Shown here in pieces: positions 28,521-36,594 of a DNA stretch of 45,038 bases. Below the pieces are notes generated by a model. That model ran no database searches. It worked only from the letters and a program-made list of their open reading frames with translations, and was not told the DNA's origin. Origin of the DNA: Burkholderia sp. E7m39 (lineage in GTDB: Bacteria > Pseudomonadota > Gammaproteobacteria > Burkholderiales > Burkholderiaceae). The stretch's first letter is position 1. Each line of letters opens with the position of its first letter. The position numbers were made by a program, and so were the translations under genes. The DNA is taken from NCBI GenBank assembly GCA_001319865.1, contig BBSL01000050.1, positions 1 to 45,038 on the forward strand, given 5' to 3'.

Positions 28521-28596
28521 GCCGGCTTAGCTCATCAGGTAGAGCGCTTGACTTGTAATCATGAGGTGGCGGGTTCGAGTCCTGCAGCCGGCACCA
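28521..28596 (+). tRNA. tRNA-Thr (anticodon UGU)
   Basis: A 76-base tRNA with encoded CCA. The 7-bp acceptor GCCGGCT/AGCCGGC, D stem GCTC/GAGC with GG in its loop, anticodon loop CTTGTAA (anticodon TGT at 28554-28556) and T arm GCGGG-TTCGAGT-CCTGC all fold. The anticodon stem CTTGA/TCATG holds one T-T mismatch at the second pair. It reads ACA (and related) threonine codons. A strong terminator follows ten bases later. Confidence 0.96.
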
Positions 28597-28605
28597 AAGC
28601 ATGGA

Positions 28606-28641
28606 AAAACGGGTCACGAGGTTAGCCTCGTGGCCCGTTTT
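28606..28641 (+). terminator. Intrinsic terminator after tRNA-Thr
   Basis: AAAACGGG-T-CACGAGG pairs with CCTCGTG-G-CCCGTTTT across a TTAG loop: a 16-bp stem with a single T-G wobble. The U-rich right arm and following TGCTTTT favour termination of the tRNA transcript. Confidence 0.88.
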
Positions 28642-28768
28642 GCTTTTGCGTCGCTCTTGCATCGCGAATCTTCCCGCTCGCGCGGCGTCGCCGCGACGTT
28701 CAATACAATACGGGCATCGAAGCAGAAGCCCTTGACGCGAACGCGCTTGCCCCGCGCCACAATCGCCC

Positions 28769-29893
28769 ATGACCGACACGCCCACTCTCACCTGGCCCGA
28801 AGCCGACGCCCCGCGTTCCGCCCGCTGGCGTTCCGAAGCGGCCGTGCCGCCCGCGAAGCGCGTGGTGATCGCCGACGACCGCACGACGGCCGACGCCGCC
28901 TACCGCCTCGCCTGCGAAGGCACGGCGCTGCTGTGGCGCGGCGATTTCCAGAACGCGCGCCAGTTGCTGCAGGCGATGACCCGCCGGCTCGAACGCAAGC
29001 CGCGCAAGCAGGCGGCGAATCCGCTCGATGCGTTCAATCTGCATCGCCAGGCGCAATCTCAAAGAGCGCGCACGCTCGGCATGCTGCTGATTCCGCTCGA
29101 CGGCGACTACACGATCCCGTTGCGCCGCGCGCCCGACGTCCGCGAGGCGTGCGAAGAGGTCTACGGCCCGCCGACACAGGAAGCGTCGGTGGTCTCGCTG
29201 CGCGAACTGCTTGGGTTGATCGGCGCGCACGAATGGCGCAAGAAGGGCGTCGAGATTCCCGCGCTGAGCGAGCGCATCCATCCGCACTACGGCGTGTTCT
29301 CGCCTGTGCGCGGCGAATATGTGGATCTCGTCGCGCGGACGCCGCTGCCGTCGCTGGAAAAGGCGTTCGATATCGGCGTCGGCACGGGCGTGCTGTCGGC
29401 GGTGCTCGCGCGGCGCGGCGTCCAGCGCATCATCGCGACCGACCAGGACCCGCGCGCGCTCGCCTGCGCGAGGGAAAATCTCACGCGGCTCGGCTATGAC
29501 AAGCAGGTCGAAGTCGTCGCCGCGGATCTGTTTCCCGAAGGACGTGCGCCGCTCGTCGTCTGCAATCCGCCGTGGGTGCCCGCGCGGCCGGCGTCGCCCA
29601 TCGAAAATGCCGTCTACGACTACGAAAGCCGCATGCTGCTCGGTTTTCTGAACGGCTTGGCGGCGCATCTCGAGCCGGACGGCGAGGGCTGGCTGATCCT
29701 GTCGGATTTCGCGGAACACCTTGGAATGCGCACGCGCGACTGGCTGCAGACGTCGATCGACAATGCGGGGCTGGCGGTGGTCGGGCGCGAGGACATCAAG
29801 CCGCGTCACCCCAAGGCGACGGATGCCGCCGATCCGCTGCACGCGGCGCGTGTGAAGGAAGTCACCTCACTGTGGCGGCTCAAGACCAAGTAG
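28769..29893 (+). CDS. Class I SAM-dependent methyltransferase with NPPW motif
   Basis: A 374-residue protein with an N-terminal region of about 190 residues of unknown type and a C-terminal Rossmann methyltransferase domain. The SAM-binding loop is FDIGVGTGVLS (about 200-210), the acidic end of strand two ATDQDPRA, and the catalytic NPPW (266-269). NPPW/NPPY is characteristic of enzymes methylating amide or exocyclic amino nitrogens (PrmC/HemK, RsmC/RlmG, N6-adenine methylases), so a protein glutamine or nucleic-acid amino group is the likely target. It stands alone between the tRNA and the opposite-strand flavoprotein; no operon clue. Confidence 0.85.
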   Translation: MTDTPTLTWPEADAPRSARWRSEAAVPPAKRVVIADDRTTADAAYRLACEGTALLWRGDFQNARQLLQAMTRRLERKPRKQAANPLDAFNLHRQAQSQRARTLGMLLIPLDGDYTIPLRRAPDVREACEEVYGPPTQEASVVSLRELLGLIGAHEWRKKGVEIPALSERIHPHYGVFSPVRGEYVDLVARTPLPSLEKAFDIGVGTGVLSAVLARRGVQRIIATDQDPRALACARENLTRLGYDKQVEVVAADLFPEGRAPLVVCNPPWVPARPASPIENAVYDYESRMLLGFLNGLAAHLEPDGEGWLILSDFAEHLGMRTRDWLQTSIDNAGLAVVGREDIKPRHPKATDAADPLHAARVKEVTSLWRLKTK

Positions 29894-29915
29894 TGCGTCC
29901 GCGGTCGCGGCGCGC

Positions 29916-31187
29916 TCACCGCTCCAGCTTCAGATACGCGAGCGCGCCGCGCCCCGCCACCAGACCGCTCGCGAAGCACGCCGTCAGCAGATAGCCGCCC
30001 GTCGGCGCTTCCCAGTCGAGCATTTCGCCCGCGCAGAACACGCCCGGCAATTTCCGGCTCATCAACGCGCCATCGAGCGCCTCGAACGACACGCCGCCCG
30101 CGCTGCTGATCGCTTCGTCGATGGGCCGTGCGCGCGTGAGGCGCAACGGAAGCGCCTTGATGGCTCGCGCGAGCGTCGCTGCATCGGAAAACGCTTCCTT
30201 CGACAGGCACTCGTGCAGCAAGCCCAGCTTCACGCCCGATATGCCGATCCGGCTATGCAGATGGCTCGACATCGAGCGCGAGCCGCGCGGGCGCGTCACT
30301 TCGTCCGTCACGCGCTGCTCGCTCAGGCCGGGCGCGAGATCGAGCCGGATCGTCGCTTCACCGTCGGCGAGCAGACGATCGCGAATCAGCGACGACAACG
30401 CGTAAACGAGACTGCCTTCGATGCCCGTCGACGTCACGACGAACTCACCTTGCCGATGCTGGATACTGCCGTCCACGCCGTCGACCGAAATCGACACAGG
30501 TTTCACGGGATGTCCGGCATAGCGCTCGCTAAAGAAGTCGGACCAGGCCGCGTCGAAGCCGCAGTTCGCGGGCAACAGCGGCGCGACGTCGATCCCGCGC
30601 TGCTGCATCGACGGCACCCACGCGGCATCCGAGCCGAGGCGCGCCCAGCTGCCGCCGCCGAGCGCGAACACGACGGCATCTGCCGACACGCCGCGCTCGC
30701 CGTCGGGCGTCATGAAGCGCAGACCATGCGCACCCGCCGGAGCAGACTCCGTCCAGCCGATCCATTTGTGCCGCATGTGAAAGCGCACGCCTGCCTCGCG
30801 CAGCCGATGCAGCCACGCGCGCAGCATCGGCGCGGCTTTCATGTCGGTTGGAAACACGCGCCCAGAACTGCCGACGAAGGTTGCGATGCCCAGTTCGTCC
30901 AGCCACGCACGCAGCGCATCTGGTCCGAAAACGTCGAGCAATGGCTCAATCTCCGCGCGACGTTTGCCGTAGCGTCCGAGAAACGCGTCAAGCGGTTCGG
31001 AGTGCGTGATATTCATGCCGCCTTTGCCCGCCATCAGAAACTTGCGCCCGACGGACGGCATCGCGTCGTACACATCGACGCGCACGCCGCCGCGCGCCAA
31101 GGCTTCGGCGGCCATCAAGCCCGCAGGGCCGCCGCCGATAACGGCGACGCGGACGTGATCGAGGGCGTGATCGGACGAATTAGGCAT
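29916..31187 (-). CDS. FAD-dependent oxidoreductase, HI0933/TIGR03862-like flavoprotein
   Basis: A 423-residue flavoprotein. The FAD-binding Rossmann motif VAVIGGGPAGLMAAEAL (GGGPAG at 18-23) is followed by DAMPSVGRKFLMAGKGGMNI, the signature of the HI0933/BaiN-like group, which binds FAD but for most members has no proven reaction. A second family pattern GGVSFEALDG plus the end LDWEAPTGGYLLTACFASG marks the closing FAD-contacting region. Convergent with the methyltransferase gene, 22 bases apart. Function beyond redox flavoprotein is not inferred. Confidence 0.88.
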   Translation of the reverse strand: MPNSSDHALDHVRVAVIGGGPAGLMAAEALARGGVRVDVYDAMPSVGRKFLMAGKGGMNITHSEPLDAFLGRYGKRRAEIEPLLDVFGPDALRAWLDELGIATFVGSSGRVFPTDMKAAPMLRAWLHRLREAGVRFHMRHKWIGWTESAPAGAHGLRFMTPDGERGVSADAVVFALGGGSWARLGSDAAWVPSMQQRGIDVAPLLPANCGFDAAWSDFFSERYAGHPVKPVSISVDGVDGSIQHRQGEFVVTSTGIEGSLVYALSSLIRDRLLADGEATIRLDLAPGLSEQRVTDEVTRPRGSRSMSSHLHSRIGISGVKLGLLHECLSKEAFSDAATLARAIKALPLRLTRARPIDEAISSAGGVSFEALDGALMSRKLPGVFCAGEMLDWEAPTGGYLLTACFASGLVAGRGALAYLKLER

Positions 31188-31464
31188 CGGCTGAAAGAAG
31201 CGGTGAGTTGTGACGCGGCATCTGCGACGAAGGGCGGTATTGTCCCACCGGCCTGATAACGCGGCAAACGAATGGAAGGGGACTGAGCGGCTGCGGAACA
31301 GCGCACGCGACCTATACTTTTTTACCTACCTTCCCCGGCGCACGCCGCGCCGCCTAGCCGCGCACAAAACCACGCGTTCCCACCCGCCGCCGTCCCGTCG
31401 ACACACGCCGAGGCGACGCCGGCGCACGCGTTTCGCGCGACGCCTTTGATCTGAGGAGACTGTC

Positions 31465-31674
31465 ATGAGCCGCAAATACATCGATTGCCGTGAATGTCCG
31501 AGCGACATCAAATGCACGGTCGCGCTGTGCGCGGATTCGGAAAGCGAACTGCTCGAAGCCGCCGTCGCGCATGCGATGCAGGCGCACAAGCACAGCGATA
31601 GTCCCGAACTGCGGCAGCAATTGATGTCGATGTTCCACGACGGCACGCCGCCGCTCGCCGCGCCAGCCGCCTGA
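31465..31674 (+). CDS. DUF1059-like small protein
   Basis: A 69-residue soluble protein resembling DUF1059. It has clustered cysteines (DCRECPSDIKC and LC shortly after) and the family-like SELLEAAVAHAMQAHKHSD helix. The Cys spacing (C-x2-C-x4-C-x5-C) could hold a metal, which is only a suggestion. TGAGGAG precedes the ATG at suitable distance. It is a single-gene unit between two opposite-strand genes; the role is unknown. Confidence 0.8.
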   Translation: MSRKYIDCRECPSDIKCTVALCADSESELLEAAVAHAMQAHKHSDSPELRQQLMSMFHDGTPPLAAPAA

Positions 31675-31742
31675 CGCGCCAAGGCGTCGCGGCGTCACGG
31701 CGCCGCCACGGCGTCGGGAGACCGGCGCCCGGCGACGGGCGT

Positions 31743-33299
31743 TCAGGTCACGACGCCAACCTGCCAGGGCACGAACTCGTTTTGCCCGTAGCCGTGCAGT
31801 TCGCTTTTCGAGGGCGTGCCCGACGCGCAGTCGAGCATCATCTGGAAAATATCGGCGCCGAGCTGATCGATGGTCGCCGTGCCGTCGATCACGCCGCCGC
31901 AGTTGATGTCGATGTCGTCGGCCTGCCGGTCCCACAGCGCGGTGTTCGTCGCGAGCTTCAATGACGGCGACGGCGCGCAGCCATACGCGGAGCCGCGCCC
32001 CGTCGTGAAGCAGATCAGGTTCGCGCCCGACGCGACCTGGCCCGTCGCCGACATCGGGTCGTAGCCGGGAGAATCCATGAACACGAAGCCTTTTGCGCGG
32101 ATCGGCTGCGCGTATTCGTACACGTCGACGAGATTCGTCGTGCCGCCTTTCGCCACCGCGCCGAGCGATTTCTCCAGAATCGTCGTCAGTCCGCCCGCCT
32201 TGTTGCCCGCCGACGGATTGTTGTCGAGCGCGGCGCCGTTACGCGCGCAATAGTCCTGCCACCACGCGATGCGCGCCAGCAGCTTCTCGCCGACCTCGCG
32301 GCTTACGGCGCGGCGCGTCAGCAGATGCTCGGCGCCATAGACTTCCGGCGTCTCGGAAAGGATCGCGGTGCCGCCGTGCTGTACGAGCCGATCGACAGCC
32401 GCGCCCAAGGCAGGATTCGCCGAAATGCCCGAGTAGCCGTCCGAACCGCCGCACTGCAAACCGACGATCAGATGCGACGCGCTCACTTTTTCGCGCACCG
32501 CGCGGTTCGCGTCGACGAGCATCTCACGCACCATCGCGATGCCGCGCTCGATGGTTTTGCGCGTGCCGCCGCTGTCCTGGATCGTGAAGCTGCGCAGTTG
32601 CGCGGTGTTGTCGGCGAGACCGGCCGATTCGAGCACGCCGCCAATCTGGTTCGTCTCGCAACCCAGCCCGACGAACAGCACCGACGCGAAGTTCGGATGC
32701 GCCGCATAGCCCGCCAGCGTGCGCTGCAGGATCGCCATGCCTTCGCCGCGCAGATCGATGCCGCAGCCGAGTCCGTGCGTCAGCGCGATCACGCCGTCGA
32801 CGTTCGGAAAATCCGCGAGTGCTTCCGGGTGCACGTCGTGCCGGAAGTGATCGGCGATCGCGCGCGCGACGGTCGCCGAGCAGTTCACGCTGGTCAGGAT
32901 GCCGATGTAGTTGCGCGTCGCGACGCGCCCGTCGGCGCGCCGGATGCCCATGAAATGCGCGGGCTCGCTGACGGGCGCGAGCGGATGCAGATCGGCGCCG
33001 AACGCGTGGTCGCGCGCGAACTCGGCCATGCCGAGATTGTGCGTGTGCACGTGCTGGCCGCGCGCGATCGCCTCGCGCGCGACGCCGATGATCTGGTTGT
33101 AGCGCTTGACGGGCTCGCCCTTCGCGATCGCGCGCGTCGCGATCTTGTGGCCGGGCGGAATCAGGCCCGTCACCAGCAGGTCTTCCCCTTCGATGCGCGT
33201 GCCCGGCATGAGCTGGCGCGTCGCGACGATGACGTCGTCGTTCGGATGGAGGCGGATGGTGACGTGCGCCGTCGGCACGGTTGCGGTTGCTGTGGACAT
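31743..33299 (-). CDS. Sugar-acid dehydratase, UxaA/GarD family (altronate or galactarate dehydratase)
   Basis: A 518-residue iron-dependent dehydratase that removes water from a hexonate or aldarate. The first 90 residues form the SAF-like UxaA N-domain (VTIRLHPNDDVIVATRQLMP, IPPGHKIATRAIAKGEPVKR, HVHTHNLGM). The catalytic part has TRNYIGILTSVNCSATV, LTHGLGCGIDLRG, FVGLGCETNQ, LQCGGSDGYSGISANPALG and FTTGRGSAYG. It shows features of both altronate and galactarate enzymes, so the substrate is left open. The ATG at 33299 is chosen for the conserved N-domain; the open frame extends far upstream through the neighbour and is not coding. Downstream of an MFS transporter, 45 bases apart, probably one operon. 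Confidence 0.9.
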   Translation of the reverse strand: MSTATATVPTAHVTIRLHPNDDVIVATRQLMPGTRIEGEDLLVTGLIPPGHKIATRAIAKGEPVKRYNQIIGVAREAIARGQHVHTHNLGMAEFARDHAFGADLHPLAPVSEPAHFMGIRRADGRVATRNYIGILTSVNCSATVARAIADHFRHDVHPEALADFPNVDGVIALTHGLGCGIDLRGEGMAILQRTLAGYAAHPNFASVLFVGLGCETNQIGGVLESAGLADNTAQLRSFTIQDSGGTRKTIERGIAMVREMLVDANRAVREKVSASHLIVGLQCGGSDGYSGISANPALGAAVDRLVQHGGTAILSETPEVYGAEHLLTRRAVSREVGEKLLARIAWWQDYCARNGAALDNNPSAGNKAGGLTTILEKSLGAVAKGGTTNLVDVYEYAQPIRAKGFVFMDSPGYDPMSATGQVASGANLICFTTGRGSAYGCAPSPSLKLATNTALWDRQADDIDINCGGVIDGTATIDQLGADIFQMMLDCASGTPSKSELHGYGQNEFVPWQVGVVT

Positions 33300-33343
33300 G
33301 ATTCGGTGCCTTTTGAAGAGCCAGTCAAGCGAAACAATACGGA

Positions 33344-34645
33344 TCAGACGTGCGTGCGCTGTGCGCCTTCCGTCGCGCCGTCCGGCAGCCAGGGGCGCTC
33401 GCGCTCGGCGGGCAGCGGCTCGATGCGGCCGACGATCACAAGATAGCTGAACGCACCGAGAAAGCAGAAGCCGCCCGCGACGACGAGCGGAATCGTGAAC
33501 GAGCCCTTGGTCAGCGCGACCATCACGCCTGTGAAGGTCGTGATGACGATGCCCGCGAGATTCGATGCGAAGTTCTGGATGCCGCTGATCGATGCGACAT
33601 GGCGCGGCGTGGGGGCGACATCGGCGGGCAGCGACCAGATGCTGGCGGCGGCGAACGCGAGGCTGCCGTACGAGATGCCGAAGAACGCGAGCATCAGATA
33701 CACGTTCGACGTGAACGCCGACAGTGTGATGACTGAGGACAGCAGCATGCCGCCGACCATGCACGTCTTGCGCGCCGCCGTGAGGCTCCAGCCGCGCCGG
33801 AACAGCGCATCGGACACCAGCCCGCCGATCCAGCCGCCCGGAATCGACATCAGTGCGGGAATCATGCCGAGCGTGCCGAGCGACTTCAGCGAGAAGCCGC
33901 GCGTCTGCACCAGATAGCTCGGAAACCAGGTGATGAAAAAGTAGATGACGAAGTTCAGGCAGAAGAAGCCGAGCATCATGCCCCACAGCGTGCGGTGGCG
34001 AAACAGCGAGCGCCACGTGACCTTGTCGGCGGCGCGTTCGGCGCGGGTGTCGGGCACGATGTCGGTTTCGCCCGTCATGTCGCCATGCGCCGGGCTGCGG
34101 TAGATCACGACCCAGCCGAGTATCCACAGCGCGCCGATCAGCCCCGTGATGATGAACGACGCCTTCCAGCCCATCGTGCCGATGATCAGCGCGACGACGG
34201 GAATCGACAGCGCCGAGCCGACGCGCGAGCCGCTATCGAAAATGCTGGTCGCGAGCGCGCGCTGCGACGGCTTGAACCATTGGCTGACGAGCTTCGCGCA
34301 CGACGGATACGCGCCCGCTTCGCCGACGCCGAGCATCAGCCGGCAGCCGAACATCCCGGCGACGCTCGTCGCCGCGGCCGTCGCCGCCGTGAACACCGAC
34401 CACCAGCCGACGGCGAGCGGCAGCGCAATGCGCGCGCCCACGCGGTCGACGAACCAGCCGAACGGCATCTGCATCAGCGCGTAGGTCCAGAAAAAGCCGC
34501 TCAGGATGAAGCCCATCTGCGCCGGCCCGATGCCGAGCGCCTTTTCGATTTCGGGCGCCGCGACGGCCAGATTCGCGCGGTCGATGTAATTCACGGCGAT
34601 CGCGAGAAAGCATAGAAGGATCACTACCCACCGCATTTTCCTCAT
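33344..34645 (-). CDS. MFS sugar-acid transporter, GudP/ExuT-like
   Basis: A 433-residue, twelve-helix MFS permease of the anion:cation symporter group. The N-terminus RWVVILLCFLAIAVNYIDRA contains the N-Y-x-D-R motif of this family, with FFWTYALMQMPFGWFVDRVG and MLGVGEAGAYPSCAKLVSQW following, the same signature as in glucarate, galactarate and hexuronate carriers. The gene is first in the operon with the UxaA/GarD-type dehydratase and divergent from a GntR regulator, so uptake of an aldarate or hexuronate is the likely role. Confidence 0.9.
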   Translation of the reverse strand: MRKMRWVVILLCFLAIAVNYIDRANLAVAAPEIEKALGIGPAQMGFILSGFFWTYALMQMPFGWFVDRVGARIALPLAVGWWSVFTAATAAATSVAGMFGCRLMLGVGEAGAYPSCAKLVSQWFKPSQRALATSIFDSGSRVGSALSIPVVALIIGTMGWKASFIITGLIGALWILGWVVIYRSPAHGDMTGETDIVPDTRAERAADKVTWRSLFRHRTLWGMMLGFFCLNFVIYFFITWFPSYLVQTRGFSLKSLGTLGMIPALMSIPGGWIGGLVSDALFRRGWSLTAARKTCMVGGMLLSSVITLSAFTSNVYLMLAFFGISYGSLAFAAASIWSLPADVAPTPRHVASISGIQNFASNLAGIVITTFTGVMVALTKGSFTIPLVVAGGFCFLGAFSYLVIVGRIEPLPAERERPWLPDGATEGAQRTHV

Positions 34646-34828
34646 GACAACGTCTCCTCCATGGGCGGCATCTGTCGTATGGTGTGCGCCGCCGGCGATG
34701 CCGGGCCGGTGGTCGCTTTCCTGCGCTCGTGCTGCGGGCGCGTGGCGGTGCTGCGTGTCTGCGTCCCGCTCTGGCGGCGGGACTGCAGGTACGACAAGTG
34801 TTTCCTGGGTGCTTATTGAATTCCGGCC

Positions 34829-34870
34829 TGACCAGTGGACGATAATAGAAGTGAAATGGACAGGTGGTCA
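34829..34870. promoter_or_regulatory. Putative GntR/FadR-type operator arms
   Basis: TGACCA (34829-34834) and TGGTCA (34865-34870) form an inverted pair 36 bases apart. One arm overlaps the -35 box of the minus-strand promoter, the other lies near its start site. TGGTC/GACCA half-sites are common for FadR-subfamily regulators; binding by the adjacent GntR protein is inferred. Confidence 0.45.
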
Positions 34871-34871
34871 A
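34842..34871 (-). promoter_or_regulatory. Putative sigma-70 promoter of the sugar-acid operon
   Basis: On the minus strand TTGACC (34866-34871) is followed after 18 bases by TATTAT (34842-34847). Transcription would start near 34835, about 190 bases before the MFS gene. Confidence 0.6.
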
Positions 34872-35001
34872 GCCAATTGTCGGGTGATTTCCGTCGCAAT
34901 CCGTCCAGGCATCCGGCGCGCGGCATGGCTGATTACAATGCTCGTTTTCCGACGCGGGCCGGATGCGGCCGGTCTCGCGCGACCTAGAAGCAGGAGCCTG
35001 T

Positions 35002-35700
35002 GTGTCCGTCAAACCCGTCGAAAGCCGTCGTCTCTATCTGCAGATCGCTGACAAACTGCGTGCGCTGATTGCGCAGCCGGGCTTTGTGGCGAATGGCCGG
35101 TTGCCGCCCGAGCGCGATCTGGCGCAGACGCTGGGCGTGTCGCGGCCGACGGTGCGCGAGGCGCTCGTCGCGCTCGAACTGGAAGGGCGCGTCGAGATCC
35201 GCATGGGCTCGGGCGTCTACGTGACGGATGCGTCGCCCGTTGCGCCGGCGCCCGATCCCGACAAGCTCGGCGAAAGTCCGCGCGAGATCATGGAGGCGCG
35301 CGCGTTGATCGAAGGCGCGCTGGCCGCGAGCGTCGCGCCGTTCGCGAAGCCGAAGGCGCTCAAGGCGCTGCGCGCGCTGTACGAACGGATGGCCGACGAG
35401 GTCGCGAACGGCCAGATTCCCACGGCCGCCGACCGCGAATTCCATGTCTGTATCGCGCAGATGTCGGGCAACGACGTGCTGGTGCGCACGGTCGCCGGGT
35501 TGTTCGACGAGCGGCACAGCCCGCTATCGCGCAAGATGCGCGTGCATTTCGAAGCCGACGACACATGGGCCGTCGCGCTCGAGGAACATCGTGCCGTGCT
35601 CGAAGCGCTCGAAGCCCGCGATCCCGTGCAGGCGCACGCGGCGATGCAGCGGCATCTGAAAGCGTCGTTTGCGCGGCTGATGACGCGTCTGAAGCGGTAG
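35002..35700 (+). CDS. GntR-family regulator, FadR subfamily (FCD domain)
   Basis: A 232-residue transcription factor. The N-terminal winged helix (about residues 10-75) contains the GntR hallmark GRLPPERDLAQTLGVSRPTV followed by REALVALELEGRVEIRMGSG. The remaining helical FCD domain (about 85-225) shows the metal-binding type residues in EFHVCIAQMSGN and EHRAVLEAL. AGGAG at 34992-34996 supports the GTG at 35002. It is divergent from the transporter-dehydratase operon and probably represses it, with a sugar acid as likely inducer; that is inferred from layout. Confidence 0.9.
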   Translation: MSVKPVESRRLYLQIADKLRALIAQPGFVANGRLPPERDLAQTLGVSRPTVREALVALELEGRVEIRMGSGVYVTDASPVAPAPDPDKLGESPREIMEARALIEGALAASVAPFAKPKALKALRALYERMADEVANGQIPTAADREFHVCIAQMSGNDVLVRTVAGLFDERHSPLSRKMRVHFEADDTWAVALEEHRAVLEALEARDPVQAHAAMQRHLKASFARLMTRLKR

Positions 35701-35865
35701 GGAAGCGCGGCGGAGGAGGGATCGGCGCGTTCGGCTGATCGGTTTGACCGGCATGTCGATGCGAAAACGACAGAAACCGCCAAAGCCCTGACGCATACGG
35801 GCCCGAGCCGCTGTCGACCACCGCTGAAGCGGCTGCGCGGCGACCCCGCGCAGCCATCGACGGAC

Positions 35866-36186
35866 TCAGCCCGGATAGGCTTCGTCGACCTTGAGTCCAG
35901 CCAGTTTGAAGATGACGCGCAGCGTCTGAGGCTTGATGTCGCGGCGCGACGCGAGCGTCGTCATCACGAAGTCCAGTACTTTGGCGTATTTGAGCAGGGT
36001 CAGGCACGTCTCCATGTCGACGCTGCCGTCGCGCATGGCTTCAGCGAGGCGCAGCATCTCGACCGAGATGTCGCGCGCCATTTCGAGTTCAAGCTGCTGC
36101 TTTTCCGTCCACTCGGGCGCGGCCAGCAGTTTCGCCATGAGCTCCTGAAACTTCTGCTCGGCGTTTCCGTTGGGTGTCGTATCCAT
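35866..36186 (-). CDS. Hypothetical protein, 106 residues, helical
   Basis: No family recognised. The protein begins MDTTPNGNAEQKFQELMAKL and appears wholly alpha-helical and soluble, with a middle segment EMARDISVEMLRLAEAMRDG and a closing basic-hydrophobic stretch RVIFKLAGLKVDEAYPG. GAGG six bases before the ATG (minus strand) supports the start at 36186 over an ATG four codons upstream. The protein-like composition and good ribosome-binding site make it a likely real gene. It is a single-gene unit convergent with the GntR gene. Confidence 0.75.
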   Translation of the reverse strand: MDTTPNGNAEQKFQELMAKLLAAPEWTEKQQLELEMARDISVEMLRLAEAMRDGSVDMETCLTLLKYAKVLDFVMTTLASRRDIKPQTLRVIFKLAGLKVDEAYPG

Positions 36187-36594
36187 TTGCCGCCTCATCA
36201 GATCCGAGCGCGCTTCGTTCCCGTTCCGCCGCGCTTCAGGTTACGTTACGTTCGAACCGTGGTCTCGGTCCGACCTCCCCTACGCATACCGGGTGATGTC
36301 TCGACGCTGCAGCAACCGGTAGCTTGTCTTTGGTTATGCATCCCGCGAGCCGCCGAGCCCTCGGCGGGGCTTTATCCGGCTCGCGACAGACGACTGCTTT
36401 TGCGACCAGCGCAACGCGCTTGCCTGCTGGTTCGGGACGTACTACTGCACGAAATCTTCCAACCGGGCGAGATGCCGCCGTCGACGCGGTAAAACCGGGC
36501 CCGTCCTGCGCGCTTTGGGTAAACTGACAGACACTTTTTCCTTTTTCCGTCACCTGTCGCACGTTCGCGATGCGATCGCTGACATGCTCATCCG
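36187..36594. other. Gap of about 400 bases with a nested hairpin, otherwise unexplained
   Basis: The divergent region between the 106-residue protein gene and the methyltransferase gene. It contains nested inverted repeats: GCGAGCC (36345-36351) with GGCTCGC (36378-36384), and inside them CCGCCGA (36350-36356) with TCGGCGG (36361-36367). A pyrimidine-rich stretch ACACTTTTTCCTTTTTCC precedes the methyltransferase gene. Open frames here are not protein-like. No promoter pair was clear. Confidence 0.5.

Larger units (their letters stand above)
34646..35001. other. Regulatory gap between the sugar-acid operon and its GntR regulator
   Basis: The 356-base divergent intergenic region. It holds the minus-strand promoter at 34842-34871 and the TGACCA/TGGTCA arms around it, described separately. 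The part from 34650 to 34800, which would be the leader of the transporter mRNA, shows no clear structure. No confident promoter for the GntR gene was found on the plus strand. Confidence 0.6.

Noticed and set aside
28521..28800. Integration site at tRNA-Thr
   Set aside because: No integrase gene and no repeated 3' tRNA end was seen downstream; the tRNA is followed directly by its terminator.
33300..34127. Upstream extension of the dehydratase frame
   Set aside because: It runs antiparallel-free through the MFS gene in another frame and encodes Arg/His-rich sequence; the conserved N-domain starts at 33299.
36463..36480. GGCGGCATCTCG on the minus strand, resembling the 3' part of 6S RNA
   Set aside because: The complementary 5' closing strand is missing at the expected distance and the stretch would run into the methyltransferase gene.
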